DNA from: DSNY01 sp037446035
GTDB lineage: Bacteria > Pseudomonadota > Gammaproteobacteria > Burkholderiales > Burkholderiaceae_F
Direction of reading: 5' to 3'
Assembly: GCA_037446035.1 (NCBI GenBank)
Contig: JBBIJJ010000055.1
Span: 1-18,202, forward strand
DNA length: 18,202 bases
Numbering within the stretch: the stretch's first letter is position 1; the number at the start of each line of letters is the position of its first letter. Below are positions 1-6,898 of this stretch, piece by piece. A program made the translations under genes and the position numbers. Below the pieces are notes generated by a model. The model was not told the origin of the DNA, ran no database searches, and saw nothing but the letters and a program-made list of their open reading frames with translations.

Positions 1-69
1 AAGGACGGTTCGCTGCTGGTGTCGGACGACTTCGCCGGCGCGCTGTATCGCATCTCGTACCAGCCCTGA
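1..69 (+). CDS. C-terminal end of a PQQ-dependent sugar/sorbosone dehydrogenase (partial, 5' end outside window)
   Basis: The window opens inside a reading frame that codes 22 residues and ends at TGA (67-69). The visible peptide GSLLVSDDFAGALYRISY matches the usual C-terminal end of soluble PQQ-dependent aldose/sorbosone dehydrogenases (COG2133; YliI/Asd-like six-bladed propellers), where a last 'DGSLLVSDD..G.IYRI.Y' strand closes the barrel. These periplasmic enzymes oxidise sugars with PQQ and pass electrons to a c-type cytochrome. The stop lies 4 bases before the ATG of a cytochrome c gene, so the two are probably cotranscribed. Only the tail is visible, so the family call rests on a short motif and on context. 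Confidence 0.68.
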   Translation, partial: KDGSLLVSDDFAGALYRISYQP

Positions 70-73
70 GCGG

Positions 74-406
74 ATGAGTCTGCACCGGCTCGCGGCCGCC
101 GCGCTCGCCGCGGCGGCGGCGCATGTCGCGGTTCCGTCTGCGGCACAGGACCTCGCCGCCGGCCGCCGCAAAGCGATCGCCTGCCAGGCCTGCCATGGTC
201 TCGACGGGCTGGCCAAGCTGCCGGATGCACCGCATCTGGCCGCGCAACCCGCCCCCTATCTGGAGCGCGCACTGCGCGCGTACCGCGCCGGCGAACGCCG
301 TAACGAAGTGATGTCGGTCGCAGTGAAGACGCTCAGCGACGAGGACATCCGCGATCTGGCCGCCTATTACAGCGCCATTCAGATCGAAGTGAAGGCCATG
401 CCCTGA
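74..406 (+). CDS. Periplasmic single-heme cytochrome c (c553-like), probable electron acceptor of the PQQ dehydrogenase
   Basis: This 110-residue protein begins with an Ala-rich Sec signal (about residues 1-24, ending near PSAAQ). It has one heme-binding motif CQACH at 37-41 and a likely Met axial ligand at 80 in RRNEVMSVAVKTLSDEDI. The block PHLAAQPAPYLERALRAYRAG is typical of class I c553/c4-type domains, and the last helix is DLAAYYSAI. It is a soluble periplasmic electron carrier. It starts 4 bases after the dehydrogenase stop and is followed after 61 bases by the PqqU-like receptor. The natural inference is that it takes electrons from the PQQ enzyme and hands them to the respiratory chain. 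The ribosome-binding site before ATG 74 is weak, so translation may be coupled to the upstream gene. Confidence 0.88.
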   Translation: MSLHRLAAAALAAAAAHVAVPSAAQDLAAGRRKAIACQACHGLDGLAKLPDAPHLAAQPAPYLERALRAYRAGERRNEVMSVAVKTLSDEDIRDLAAYYSAIQIEVKAMP

Positions 407-467
407 ATTGCCGCCGCGCTAGGCAGTCCGGCGGCCCGCTTGAACCGATTCACGTCAAACCCCGCGG

Positions 468-2570
468 ATGATGCGTCTGCTCCGAATGTCCAACCTGCTG
501 GCGCTGTGTGCGGCGCTTTCAGCGCATGCGCAGGCGCCTGCCACGCTCGACCCGGTGGTGGTCACGGCCACGCGCACCGAACGCAACTCGCTCGACGTGC
601 CGGCTTCGGTCGACGTGGTCGAGCGCGAGACGCTGCGCGACGCGCAGCTGCGCATCAATCTGTCGGAGTCGCTCGGCCGCGTGCCGGGGCTCGTCGTGCT
701 GAACCGGCAGAACTACGCGCAGGACCTGCAGATCTCGATCCGCGGCTTCGGCAGCCGCGCGACCTTCGGCGTACGCGGCGTGCGCCTGTACGTCGACGGC
801 ATCCCGGCGACCTTTCCCGACGGGCAGGGGCAGGTATCGCACTTCCCGCTGAACGCGGCCGAACGCATCGAGGTGCTGCGCGGCCCGTTTTCCGCGCTGT
901 ATGGCAATTCCTCGGGCGGCGTGATCGCGCTCACGACCGACCTGAAGCCGCAGCCGCAGCGCTTCGAGCCGAGCGCCGCTGTCGGCGCGAACCGTACCTG
1001 GCGCGTCGGGTTAAACGCAGTTGGCGGCGAAGCGCCGTACGCCTTTCTGGTCGACGCCGGGCGCTTTCGCACCGAAGGCGAGCGCGCGCACAGTGCGGCA
1101 CGCCGCGACACGCTCGCGATCCGCACCGCGTTTCTCGACGCGCCGCTCGGTCCAGCACGCGTGTCGGTGACTGCGCTCGACATGCCCGATGCGCAGGACC
1201 CGCTCGGCCTGCGGCGCGATGAACTCGAGGCCGACCCGACGCAGGCCTCGCCCGCGGCGCTGCAATTCAACACGCGCAAGTCGACGCGGCACGCGACCGC
1301 GGGTGCGGACCTCGAATCGAAGCTCGGCGACACGGCGACGTTGAACACGACCGCCTGGCTTGGCCGGCGCAGCGTCACGCAGTTCCAGTCGATTCCGCCG
1401 ACCGCGCAGACGCCGATCAATCATCCGGGCGGCGTGATCGACTTCGACCGAAACTTCGGTGGCGCCGACCTGCGGGTCACGTGGGGCCGCGGCGTGTGGA
1501 CGACCAGCGCCGGGCTGGCGTTCGAGCGCGAAGACGAAGACCGGCGCGGTTACCAGAACTTCATCGGCCCGGCGGCGGCTCCGACCGCGGTCGGCGTGCT
1601 CGGCGAACTGCGCCGCGCGGAGGACAACCGCATCGAATCGGTCGACGTGTACGCGCAGACCGAGTTCAAGGCCGGCGAGCGCTGGCGACTTCTCGCCGGC
1701 GTGCGCGTCCCGCGCGTGCGCTTTCGCACGGAAGACCGCTTCCTCGCCAACGGCGACGACTCGGGATCGACCGACTACCGCGCGGCCAACCCGACCGCGG
1801 GCATCGTCTACCGCGCGACGCCGCGCGTGGCGTACTACGCCGCGTACGGCCGCGGCTTCGAAACGCCCACGCTCAACGAGCTTGCGTATCGGCCCGACGG
1901 CAGCGCCGGGCTGAATACCGGCCTGCGCGCGAGCCGGAGTCACAACGTCGAGGTCGGCGCGAAGTTCGCGTTCGCCCCGGCGCTGCGCGGCGCGCTGGCC
2001 GCCTTCGCGATCCGCACCACCGACGACATCGTCGTGCGCACCAACGTTGGCGGCCGCTCCTCGTTCACCAACGTCGCCGAAACCCGCCGCGACGGCGCAG
2101 AAGTCTCGCTCGAGTGGAAGCCGGCCGCGCACTGGTCGCTCTACGGCAGCGTGGCCTGGATCGACGCGCGCTTCGACGCCGATTTCCTGACCTGCGGCCC
2201 GCCACCGTGCGCGACGCCGACGCTGCCGGTCGCATCAGGCAACAAGCTGCCGGGCGTTCCTGCGCGGACCGCCTTCGTCGAGCTGAAGTACCGCGCCGGT
2301 TGGGCCGATTTCGGTGCCGAATGGCGCGCGCAGAGCGAGTTGTTCGTCAACGACCGCAACACCGACCGCGCGGCCGGCTACGGCCTGCTCGCCGTTTCGG
2401 CGGCGCGGACCTTCGCGGTCGGCGCCGCGCGCCCGCGGCTGTTCGCGCGCGTCGATAACGTGCTCGACAAGCGCTACGTCGGCTCCGTGATCGTCAACGA
2501 AGGCAACAGCCGCTTCTTCGAGCCAGCGCCGGGGCGCGCTTGGCTGATCGGGTTGGACTGGCCGCTGTAA
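468..2570 (+). CDS. pqqU: TonB-dependent outer-membrane receptor, PqqU (YncD)-like PQQ importer
   Basis: The 700-residue protein has a signal peptide (1 to about 22, ..SAHA/QA), a TonB box DPVVVTAT at 28-35, a plug domain (about 45-155) and a 22-strand-type barrel to the end. Segments I recognise from E. coli YncD/PqqU are NLSESLGRVPGLVVLNRQNY (64-83), IRGFGSRATFGVRGVRLYVD (91-110), GRGFETPTLNEL in the barrel, and YVGSVIVNEGNSRFFEPAPG near the end. PqqU is known to import pyrroloquinoline quinone with TonB energy. The neighbouring PQQ-dependent dehydrogenase independently supports this substrate. The last residue is Leu (..DWPL), not the usual aromatic recognised by the BAM complex. ATG 468 is used; ATG 471 is equally possible. 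A start at 486 would leave a signal peptide without a basic n-region. A general siderophore receptor is the alternative, but the YncD-like blocks argue against it. No alignment was run. Confidence 0.85.
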   Translation: MMRLLRMSNLLALCAALSAHAQAPATLDPVVVTATRTERNSLDVPASVDVVERETLRDAQLRINLSESLGRVPGLVVLNRQNYAQDLQISIRGFGSRATFGVRGVRLYVDGIPATFPDGQGQVSHFPLNAAERIEVLRGPFSALYGNSSGGVIALTTDLKPQPQRFEPSAAVGANRTWRVGLNAVGGEAPYAFLVDAGRFRTEGERAHSAARRDTLAIRTAFLDAPLGPARVSVTALDMPDAQDPLGLRRDELEADPTQASPAALQFNTRKSTRHATAGADLESKLGDTATLNTTAWLGRRSVTQFQSIPPTAQTPINHPGGVIDFDRNFGGADLRVTWGRGVWTTSAGLAFEREDEDRRGYQNFIGPAAAPTAVGVLGELRRAEDNRIESVDVYAQTEFKAGERWRLLAGVRVPRVRFRTEDRFLANGDDSGSTDYRAANPTAGIVYRATPRVAYYAAYGRGFETPTLNELAYRPDGSAGLNTGLRASRSHNVEVGAKFAFAPALRGALAAFAIRTTDDIVVRTNVGGRSSFTNVAETRRDGAEVSLEWKPAAHWSLYGSVAWIDARFDADFLTCGPPPCATPTLPVASGNKLPGVPARTAFVELKYRAGWADFGAEWRAQSELFVNDRNTDRAAGYGLLAVSAARTFAVGAARPRLFARVDNVLDKRYVGSVIVNEGNSRFFEPAPGRAWLIGLDWPL

Positions 2571-2653
2571 CGCTCGCGGGCGGGTGCGTCGGCCAGCGCG
2601 TCGCGAAAATGCATCGGTGCAGGCCCGAAACAGCGCCTCGGGCGCCTTCGATC

Positions 2654-2679
2654 TGACACTTCAGAGCGCGCCTGTGTCA
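2654..2679. repeat. Small inverted repeat TGACAC-N14-GTGTCA
   Basis: TGACAC (2654-2659) and GTGTCA (2674-2679) are perfect reverse complements separated by 14 bases. They lie in the gap between the pqqU-like gene and the small secreted protein gene, about 115 bases upstream of the latter's ATG. The arrangement could be an operator or a weak stem. No recognisable -35/-10 pair accompanies it, so function is not assigned. The rest of the 2571-2793 gap shows nothing else I can identify. Confidence 0.3.
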
Positions 2680-2793
2680 ACCACCGCGTCGGCTGTTCGT
2701 TAGCCGCGGCGGGCCCGCGACTTCGAGCCGGAAATCCATGGCTTCGAAGCGCCGACCTGTCTTGTGATCAACCTACCGTTATCAGGAACCAAC

Positions 2794-2985
2794 ATGAACA
2801 AGCTGTTTGCTGCTTTTATCGCCGCCATGTTTGCGGCCGGTACCGCGTTCGCCGCGGACGCCAAGAAAGAAGAGAAGAAGGCCGACGCCAAGCCGGCCGC
2901 CAAGGCCGCGGCGAAGAAGGGCGACGCGCCGGCCGCCAAGAAAGAAGAAAAGAAAGAAGAGAAGAAGGCCGAAGCGAAGAAGTAA
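2794..2985 (+). CDS. Small secreted Lys/Ala/Glu-rich protein
   Basis: The 63-residue product has a clear signal peptide (MNKLFAAFIAAMFAAGTAFA, 1-20) followed by a 43-residue mature chain. That chain is 16 Lys, 14 Ala, 7 Glu, 3 Asp, 2 Pro and 1 Gly, with recurrent KKEEKK blocks. It has no Cys, no aromatic residue and no catalytic motif. It should be a highly charged, flexible or helical periplasmic peptide. ATG 2794 is chosen because AGGA (2784-2787) sits 6 bases upstream and the signal peptide starts exactly there; an in-frame start at 2764 would put extra residues before it. The gene ends just before a strong terminator, so it is probably a monocistronic, well-expressed unit. Similar short secreted KEA-rich proteins are common in betaproteobacteria, but I know no assigned function. 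Confidence 0.78.
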   Translation: MNKLFAAFIAAMFAAGTAFAADAKKEEKKADAKPAAKAAAKKGDAPAAKKEEKKEEKKAEAKK

Positions 2986-3015
2986 CCGGCTGCGGAACAC
3001 GCTCCGCTGGGACGA

Positions 3016-3041
3016 GGGCAGGCCGACGGCCTGCCCTTTTT
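3016..3041 (+). terminator. Rho-independent terminator of the small secreted protein gene
   Basis: A perfect 9-bp stem (GGGCAGGCC 3016-3024, GGCCTGCCC 3028-3036) with a 3-base loop GAC is followed directly by TTTTT (3037-3041). It lies 30 bases after the stop of the Lys/Ala/Glu-rich gene. The convergent YggU-family gene ends at the T-tract, so the hairpin also separates the two converging transcripts, although the minus strand has no U-run after the stem. Confidence 0.88.
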
Positions 3042-3400
3042 CATTCGTGGCTTCCGATTGGTGCGAGCGCCCGCATCGCCGCGGCGGCTTCGACGCCGTG
3101 CAACTCGACGCGCTTGTCACGGCTGCGTTCGCCGCCAACGAGCACGACCTGCCGCGGCGCAACGCCAAGCATTGCAGCGAGAAAGCGCACCAGCGCCTCG
3201 TTGGCGCGCCCTTCCACGGGCGGCGCCTGCAAGGCGACTTTGAGCCGCTGCGCGTGAACGCCGACGCTGGCGCCCGGCTGCACATGCAGCGCGATCTCGA
3301 CGCCGAGCGCGATGACCTTTACCCACGCCGGCAGGTCGGATGCGCTTGGCGTGCGAGAATCCGCCGGTTCGACCATCCTGCGGCTGCGGCGTGAAACCAC
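3041..3400 (-). CDS. yggU: DUF167 / YggU family protein
   Basis: The 119-residue product contains the DUF167 core: VEIALHVQPGASVGVHAQRL, the signature APPVEGRANEALVRFLA, then GVAPRQVVLVGGERSRDKRVEL. YggU-like proteins are small alpha/beta cytosolic proteins of unknown function, often beside conserved housekeeping genes. The GTG at 3400-3398 is chosen because a strong Shine-Dalgarno, TAGGAGGG (minus strand, 3417-3410), lies 9 bases upstream. ATG 3376 is an alternative that would remove eight basic residues (MVSRRSRR). With the GTG start the gene overlaps the 5' end of the divergently transcribed hemE by about 10 bases. It converges on the terminator of the upstream small gene. Confidence 0.88.
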   Translation of the reverse strand: MVSRRSRRMVEPADSRTPSASDLPAWVKVIALGVEIALHVQPGASVGVHAQRLKVALQAPPVEGRANEALVRFLAAMLGVAPRQVVLVGGERSRDKRVELHGVEAAAAMRALAPIGSHE

Positions 3401-4473
3401 GAAACGACACCCTCCTACGCGCGCTGCTGCGGCAGCCGACCGAGTACACGCCCGTATGGCTGATGCGTCAAGCGGGGCGCTACTTGCCCGAGTACAACGC
3501 CACGCGCAGCCGCGCCGGCAGCTTTCTCAGACTGGCCAAGTCGCCCGCGTACGCCACCGAGGTGACCCTGCAGCCGATCGATCGCTACCCGCTCGACGCG
3601 GCGATCCTGTTTTCCGACATCCTGACCGTGCCCGACGCAATGGGGCTCGGCCTGTATTTCGCCGAGGGCGAGGGGCCCAGGTTCGAGCGGCCTGTGCGCC
3701 ATGAGAGCGACGTCGCTGCGCTGGCCGCGCCCGATCCGGAACTTTCGCTCGGCTACGTCATCGACGCCGTGCGCGAAATCCGCAGAGCCCTCGCGGGCCG
3801 GATCCCGCTGATCGGTTTCTCCGGCAGCCCTTGGACGCTCGCCTGCTACATGGTCGAAGGCGGCGGCTCCGATGACTTCCGCACCGTAAAGACGATGTTG
3901 TACGCACGGCCGGACCTGTTGCAGCGGATCCTCGCAGTCAACGCCAAGGCCGTGGCCGACTATCTGAACGCACAGATTCGCGCCGGCGCACAGGCGCTGA
4001 TGATCTTCGATACCTGGGGCGGCGTGCTCGCCGACGGCGCCTTCCAACGCTTCTCCCTGGCCTACATGCGCGAGGTGATCCGGCGGCTGCAGCGTGAGCA
4101 CGAAGGCGAGCGCGTACCGGTCATCGTGTTCACCAAGGGCGGCGGGCTGTGGCTCGAGGACATCGCAGACAGCGGGGCTGACGCGGTCGGGCTCGACTGG
4201 ACGGTCAATCTCGGACGGGCCCGTGCGCGCATCGGCGCGCGCTGCGCGCTGCAGGGTAACCTCGATCCGATGGCGTTGTTTGGCGGTGAGGACGCGCTTC
4301 GCGGCGAAGTGGCGAAAGTGCTGCAATCCTTCGGTGATCCTCGCAATCCGGACGGCACCTGGGCGGGCCATGTGTTTAACCTGGGCCATGGCATCTCCCA
4401 GTTCACGCCCCCGGGCGCGGTCGCTGTGCTGGTCGATGCAGTTCATGAGTACAGCCGCCGGCTGCGCGCTTGA
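3391..4473 (+). CDS. hemE: Uroporphyrinogen III decarboxylase
   Basis: HemE decarboxylates the four acetate side chains of uroporphyrinogen III to give coproporphyrinogen III in cytosolic heme biosynthesis. The 360-residue product has both family signatures: PVWLMRQAGRYLPEY (21-35), with the substrate-binding arginines 26 and 30, and GFSGSPWTLACYMVEGG (142-158). It also has Asp76 in FSDILT, Tyr153, and the C-terminal NLGHGI with His333. The length is normal for the family. GTG 3391 is chosen because family members begin close to 'NDTLLRALLRQP'; ATG 3340 would add 17 unconserved residues. No clear Shine-Dalgarno precedes GTG 3391. The divergent yggU start lies inside hemE's first codons, so the hemE promoter must lie within yggU. 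Confidence 0.95.
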   Translation: MKPRNDTLLRALLRQPTEYTPVWLMRQAGRYLPEYNATRSRAGSFLRLAKSPAYATEVTLQPIDRYPLDAAILFSDILTVPDAMGLGLYFAEGEGPRFERPVRHESDVAALAAPDPELSLGYVIDAVREIRRALAGRIPLIGFSGSPWTLACYMVEGGGSDDFRTVKTMLYARPDLLQRILAVNAKAVADYLNAQIRAGAQALMIFDTWGGVLADGAFQRFSLAYMREVIRRLQREHEGERVPVIVFTKGGGLWLEDIADSGADAVGLDWTVNLGRARARIGARCALQGNLDPMALFGGEDALRGEVAKVLQSFGDPRNPDGTWAGHVFNLGHGISQFTPPGAVAVLVDAVHEYSRRLRA

Positions 4474-4549
4474 GCGCCTGCAGCCGCTCCCGAGGCGCCC
4501 GCAGGCTCTCGGTCCGGACACACAAAAAAAGCACGTCGCGAGGCTTGAC

Positions 4550-4558
4550 TTATTCACA
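4550..4558 (+). promoter_or_regulatory. DnaA-box match TTATTCACA
   Basis: The 9-mer TTATTCACA fits the TTATNCACA DnaA-box consensus exactly. It is in the same orientation as the two 9-mers at 4726 and 4738. Single matches arise by chance, but in such GC-rich sequence an A/T-rich 9-mer of this kind in a short intergenic gap is noteworthy. Confidence 0.45.
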
Positions 4559-4580
4559 AAACCGCGTCCCTGCCGATTTC

Positions 4581-4713
4581 ATGCGGCCTGGCGCGCCACG
4601 ACGGCGCGCGAGCGCGCGATTTTTCGCCTAACTCATTGATTTACAAAGAGCCCGCGGATCGGTGAGAAACGGGGCATTCCAGCAAACTCACGCTCCGATG
4701 CGGCCTGGCGCGC
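4581..4713. repeat. 16-bp direct repeat flanking the A/T-richer part of the hemE-priA gap
   Basis: ATGCGGCCTGGCGCGC occurs at 4581-4596 and again at 4698-4713, 117 bases apart and in the same orientation. The first copy overlaps the left arm of the terminator stem. The second ends 13 bases before the tandem DnaA-like boxes. Its origin (duplication or a binding site) is unknown. Confidence 0.6.
4591..4624 (+). terminator. Probable Rho-independent terminator downstream of hemE
   Basis: A perfect 7-bp stem GCGCGCC (4591-4597) / GGCGCGC (4603-4609) with loop ACGAC is followed by a second self-complementary GCGCGC block (4612-4617) and then GATTTTT (T5 at 4620-4624). Alternative pairing of 4604-4609 with 4612-4617 would place the stem directly before the T-run. 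It lies about 120 bases after the hemE stop and would separate hemE from priA transcription. Confidence 0.5.
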
Positions 4714-4725
4714 GACGGTCAAGTC

Positions 4726-4746
4726 TTGTCCACAAAGTTGTCCACA
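4726..4746 (+). promoter_or_regulatory. Two tandem DnaA-box variants TTGTCCACA
   Basis: TTGTCCACA occurs at 4726-4734 and 4738-4746, 12 bases apart start to start and in the same orientation. TTGTCCACA is the preferred DnaA box of high-GC actinobacteria and differs from E. coli R1 (TTATCCACA) at one base. The pair lies 95-115 bases upstream of the priA start, so it could be a DnaA-responsive element of priA or part of a DnaA-binding cluster with the site at 4550. Confidence 0.5.
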
Positions 4747-4840
4747 AGCGCGACGAACGGCCGGGGCGACAGAAAAATCATGGACTTAGCGGACCGAGTT
4801 CGCCGCGCGATCCAGTCTGTCTCAGTGCCGACAACGACTC

Positions 4841-6874
4841 ATGTACGCGCAGATCATCGTTGATGCGCCGATCGCGCAACCGCTCGACTACGTCATTGCG
4901 TTTGATGGTGCTGCCGCCGGACGCTTGTGCGTCGTTCCCTTGGCACGCCGCGAACGCGTCGGCCTCATCGTGGCGACTTCGGGGCATAGTGCGATCGAGC
5001 CCGCGCGGCTGCGCCCCGTCAAGCGCGTGCTCGCCGAGATCGACCCGCTGCCGCCCGATTGGCTCGCACTGACACGCTTTGCCGCGGAGTATTACCAGCA
5101 CGCGTGGGGCGAGACGGCGATCCCCTCGTTGCCGCCGATGCTGCGCGCACCTCCGGGGCCACGCTTTGCCTCGACACTCAAGCGCCTGCGCGCGGATCCG
5201 GCGTTCGCCACGGACGGCGCCGATCCGAAAGTATTTGCATCGACGGGCGCCCTTGACGGCGCACGACTGAACGAGTCGCAGCGCGCCGCGGTGGCCGCGA
5301 TCGATGCCGCGGCTGGCTTTCGCGCTTTCTTGCTGTTCGGCGTGACCGGCAGCGGCAAGACCGAGGTGTATCTGGAGGCGATCGCGCGCAGGTTGGCCGC
5401 TGATCCGCAGGCGCAGGCGCTTGTGCTGGCCCCGGAAATCAATCTGACGCCGCAGTTGCAGGCGCGCTTGCGCAGCCGCTTTCCGGGCGAGTCGATCGCC
5501 GTCCTGCACAGCGGCATGGCCGACCGCGAGCGCGCAGCCGCCTGGCTCGCCGCACACGAGGGCCGCGCGCGCATCGTCGTCGGCACACGGTTGGCGGTGT
5601 TCGTGCCGCTGCCGCGGCTGCGCATCGTTGTCGTCGACGAAGAGCACGACGCGTCGTTCAAGGCCGGCGACGGCGTGCGCTACTCGGCCCGCGATCTGGC
5701 GCTCAAGCGCGCTCAGCTCGTCGACGTCCCGGTCGTCCTCGGTTCGGCCACGCCGTCGCTCGAGACCTGGGCCCATGCGCGCGCCGGCCGGTATGCGCTG
5801 CTGCGGCTTCCCGAGCCCGCGCACGGTGCCGCTGCGCCACCGACGGTTGAGCTGATCGACGCGCGCGTGCAGCGGCCCGTGCAGGGACTCACCCCGCCGC
5901 TGCGCGAGGCGCTCGCGGCCGCGCTCGCGCGCGGCGAGCAGGCGCTTGTGTTCATCAACCGGCGCGGTTACGCGCCGGTGGTCGCCTGCGAAGCCTGCGG
6001 CTGGCTGTCGAACTGCCCGCGCTGCGCCGCGTTTGCCGCCTTTCACAAGACCGATGCGACACTGCGCTGCCATCACTGCGGCTGGGCCAGCGCCGTGCCG
6101 CGCGCCTGCCCGACCTGCGGCAACCAGGATCTGCGCGGCGTCGGCCAGGGCACGCAGCGCATCGAGGAGGCGCTGCACGCGGCGCTGCCGGGCGCACGCA
6201 TCGCGCGCATCGACCGTGACTCGACCCGTCGCAAGGACGCTGCGCTCGGTGCGTTCGGCGCCGTACACGCCGGTGAGGTCGATGTGCTTGTCGGCACGCA
6301 GATGATCGCCAAGGGACACGACTTCCGTCGCGTGACCGTGGTCGGGGTGCTCAATGCCGACGCCCAGCTGGTCTCGCACGACTTCCGCGCGCCCGAGCGG
6401 CTGTTCTCGACGCTGGTGCAGGTCGGTGGGCGCGCGGGCCGCGGCGGGCAGGCCAGCCGCGTGCTGGTGCAGACGCGGTTTCCCGCGCATCCGCTGTTCG
6501 CGGCGTTTGCGCGGCTGGACTTTGCCGCCTTCGCCGATCGGCAGCTTGCGGAGCGGCGCGCCGCAGCGATGCCGCCGTTCGTGCACCAGGCGCTGCTGCG
6601 CGCCGAAGCGCGCCGGCTCGAAGATGCGCTCGCCTTCCTCGGCGCGGCGCGCGCCGCCGCGGGCGACGCGAGCGGCGTTCGGCTGTACGATCCGGTGCCG
6701 ATGCCGCTGGCGCGCGTGGCGGGCGTGCACCGCGCTCAGTTGCTGGTCGAAGCGGACCGGCGCCCCGCACTGCAGCGTTTCCTGAAGCGCTGGTTGCAGG
6801 CGCTGCGGGAAGACCCGCCCAAGGGCGCGCCGCGCGCGCGCTGGCAGATCGAGGTCGACCCGCAAGAGATCTGA
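4841..6874 (+). CDS. priA: Primosomal replication-restart helicase PriA
   Basis: PriA recognises abandoned forks and D-loops and reloads the replicative helicase via PriB/DnaT. The 677-residue product has the N-terminal 3'-end-binding domain (MYAQIIVDAPIAQPLDY), then Walker A GVTGSGKT (167-174), APEINLTPQL, HSGM, Walker B DEEH (266-269), GSATPSLE, FINRRGYAP, and helicase motif VI-like VQVGGRAGRGG. The eight zinc-binding cysteines characteristic of PriA are at 383, 386, 392, 395, 410, 413, 423 and 426. Betaproteobacterial PriA usually has QVAGRAGR; here it reads QVGGRAGR. ATG 4841 gives the canonical N-terminus, though no strong Shine-Dalgarno precedes it. It is downstream of hemE, separated by a gap with DnaA-like boxes. 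The function call is firm. Confidence 0.97.
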   Translation: MYAQIIVDAPIAQPLDYVIAFDGAAAGRLCVVPLARRERVGLIVATSGHSAIEPARLRPVKRVLAEIDPLPPDWLALTRFAAEYYQHAWGETAIPSLPPMLRAPPGPRFASTLKRLRADPAFATDGADPKVFASTGALDGARLNESQRAAVAAIDAAAGFRAFLLFGVTGSGKTEVYLEAIARRLAADPQAQALVLAPEINLTPQLQARLRSRFPGESIAVLHSGMADRERAAAWLAAHEGRARIVVGTRLAVFVPLPRLRIVVVDEEHDASFKAGDGVRYSARDLALKRAQLVDVPVVLGSATPSLETWAHARAGRYALLRLPEPAHGAAAPPTVELIDARVQRPVQGLTPPLREALAAALARGEQALVFINRRGYAPVVACEACGWLSNCPRCAAFAAFHKTDATLRCHHCGWASAVPRACPTCGNQDLRGVGQGTQRIEEALHAALPGARIARIDRDSTRRKDAALGAFGAVHAGEVDVLVGTQMIAKGHDFRRVTVVGVLNADAQLVSHDFRAPERLFSTLVQVGGRAGRGGQASRVLVQTRFPAHPLFAAFARLDFAAFADRQLAERRAAAMPPFVHQALLRAEARRLEDALAFLGAARAAAGDASGVRLYDPVPMPLARVAGVHRAQLLVEADRRPALQRFLKRWLQALREDPPKGAPRARWQIEVDPQEI

Positions 6875-6898
6875 GAAGGCGTGAAGATTTCGTCGCGA

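Larger units (their letters stand above)
4474..4840. other. hemE-priA intergenic region with terminator, direct repeat and DnaA-box-like sites
   Basis: This 367-base gap has no convincing gene. It contains, in order: an imperfect inverted repeat just after hemE (GAGCGCCTGC about 4472-4481 with GCAGGCTCTC about 4501-4510, one mismatch), an A7 run (4524-4530), a DnaA-box match at 4550, a likely terminator (4591-4624), an A/T-richer stretch around 4619-4652, a 16-bp direct repeat, and two tandem DnaA-box variants at 4726 and 4738. The density of short motifs is higher than in the other gaps of this window. Confidence 0.6.

Noticed and set aside
3340..3390. An upstream ATG for hemE adding 17 residues.
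   Set aside because: The extra residues (MRLACENPPVRPSCGCG) are not family-like, and known HemE proteins start near NDTLLRALL.
4474..4840. The hemE-priA gap as the main chromosomal origin of replication.
   Set aside because: Only three boxes are present, with no dnaA, dnaN or rpmH nearby. Betaproteobacterial origins normally lie by dnaA. The DnaA-box cluster itself is kept as a finding.
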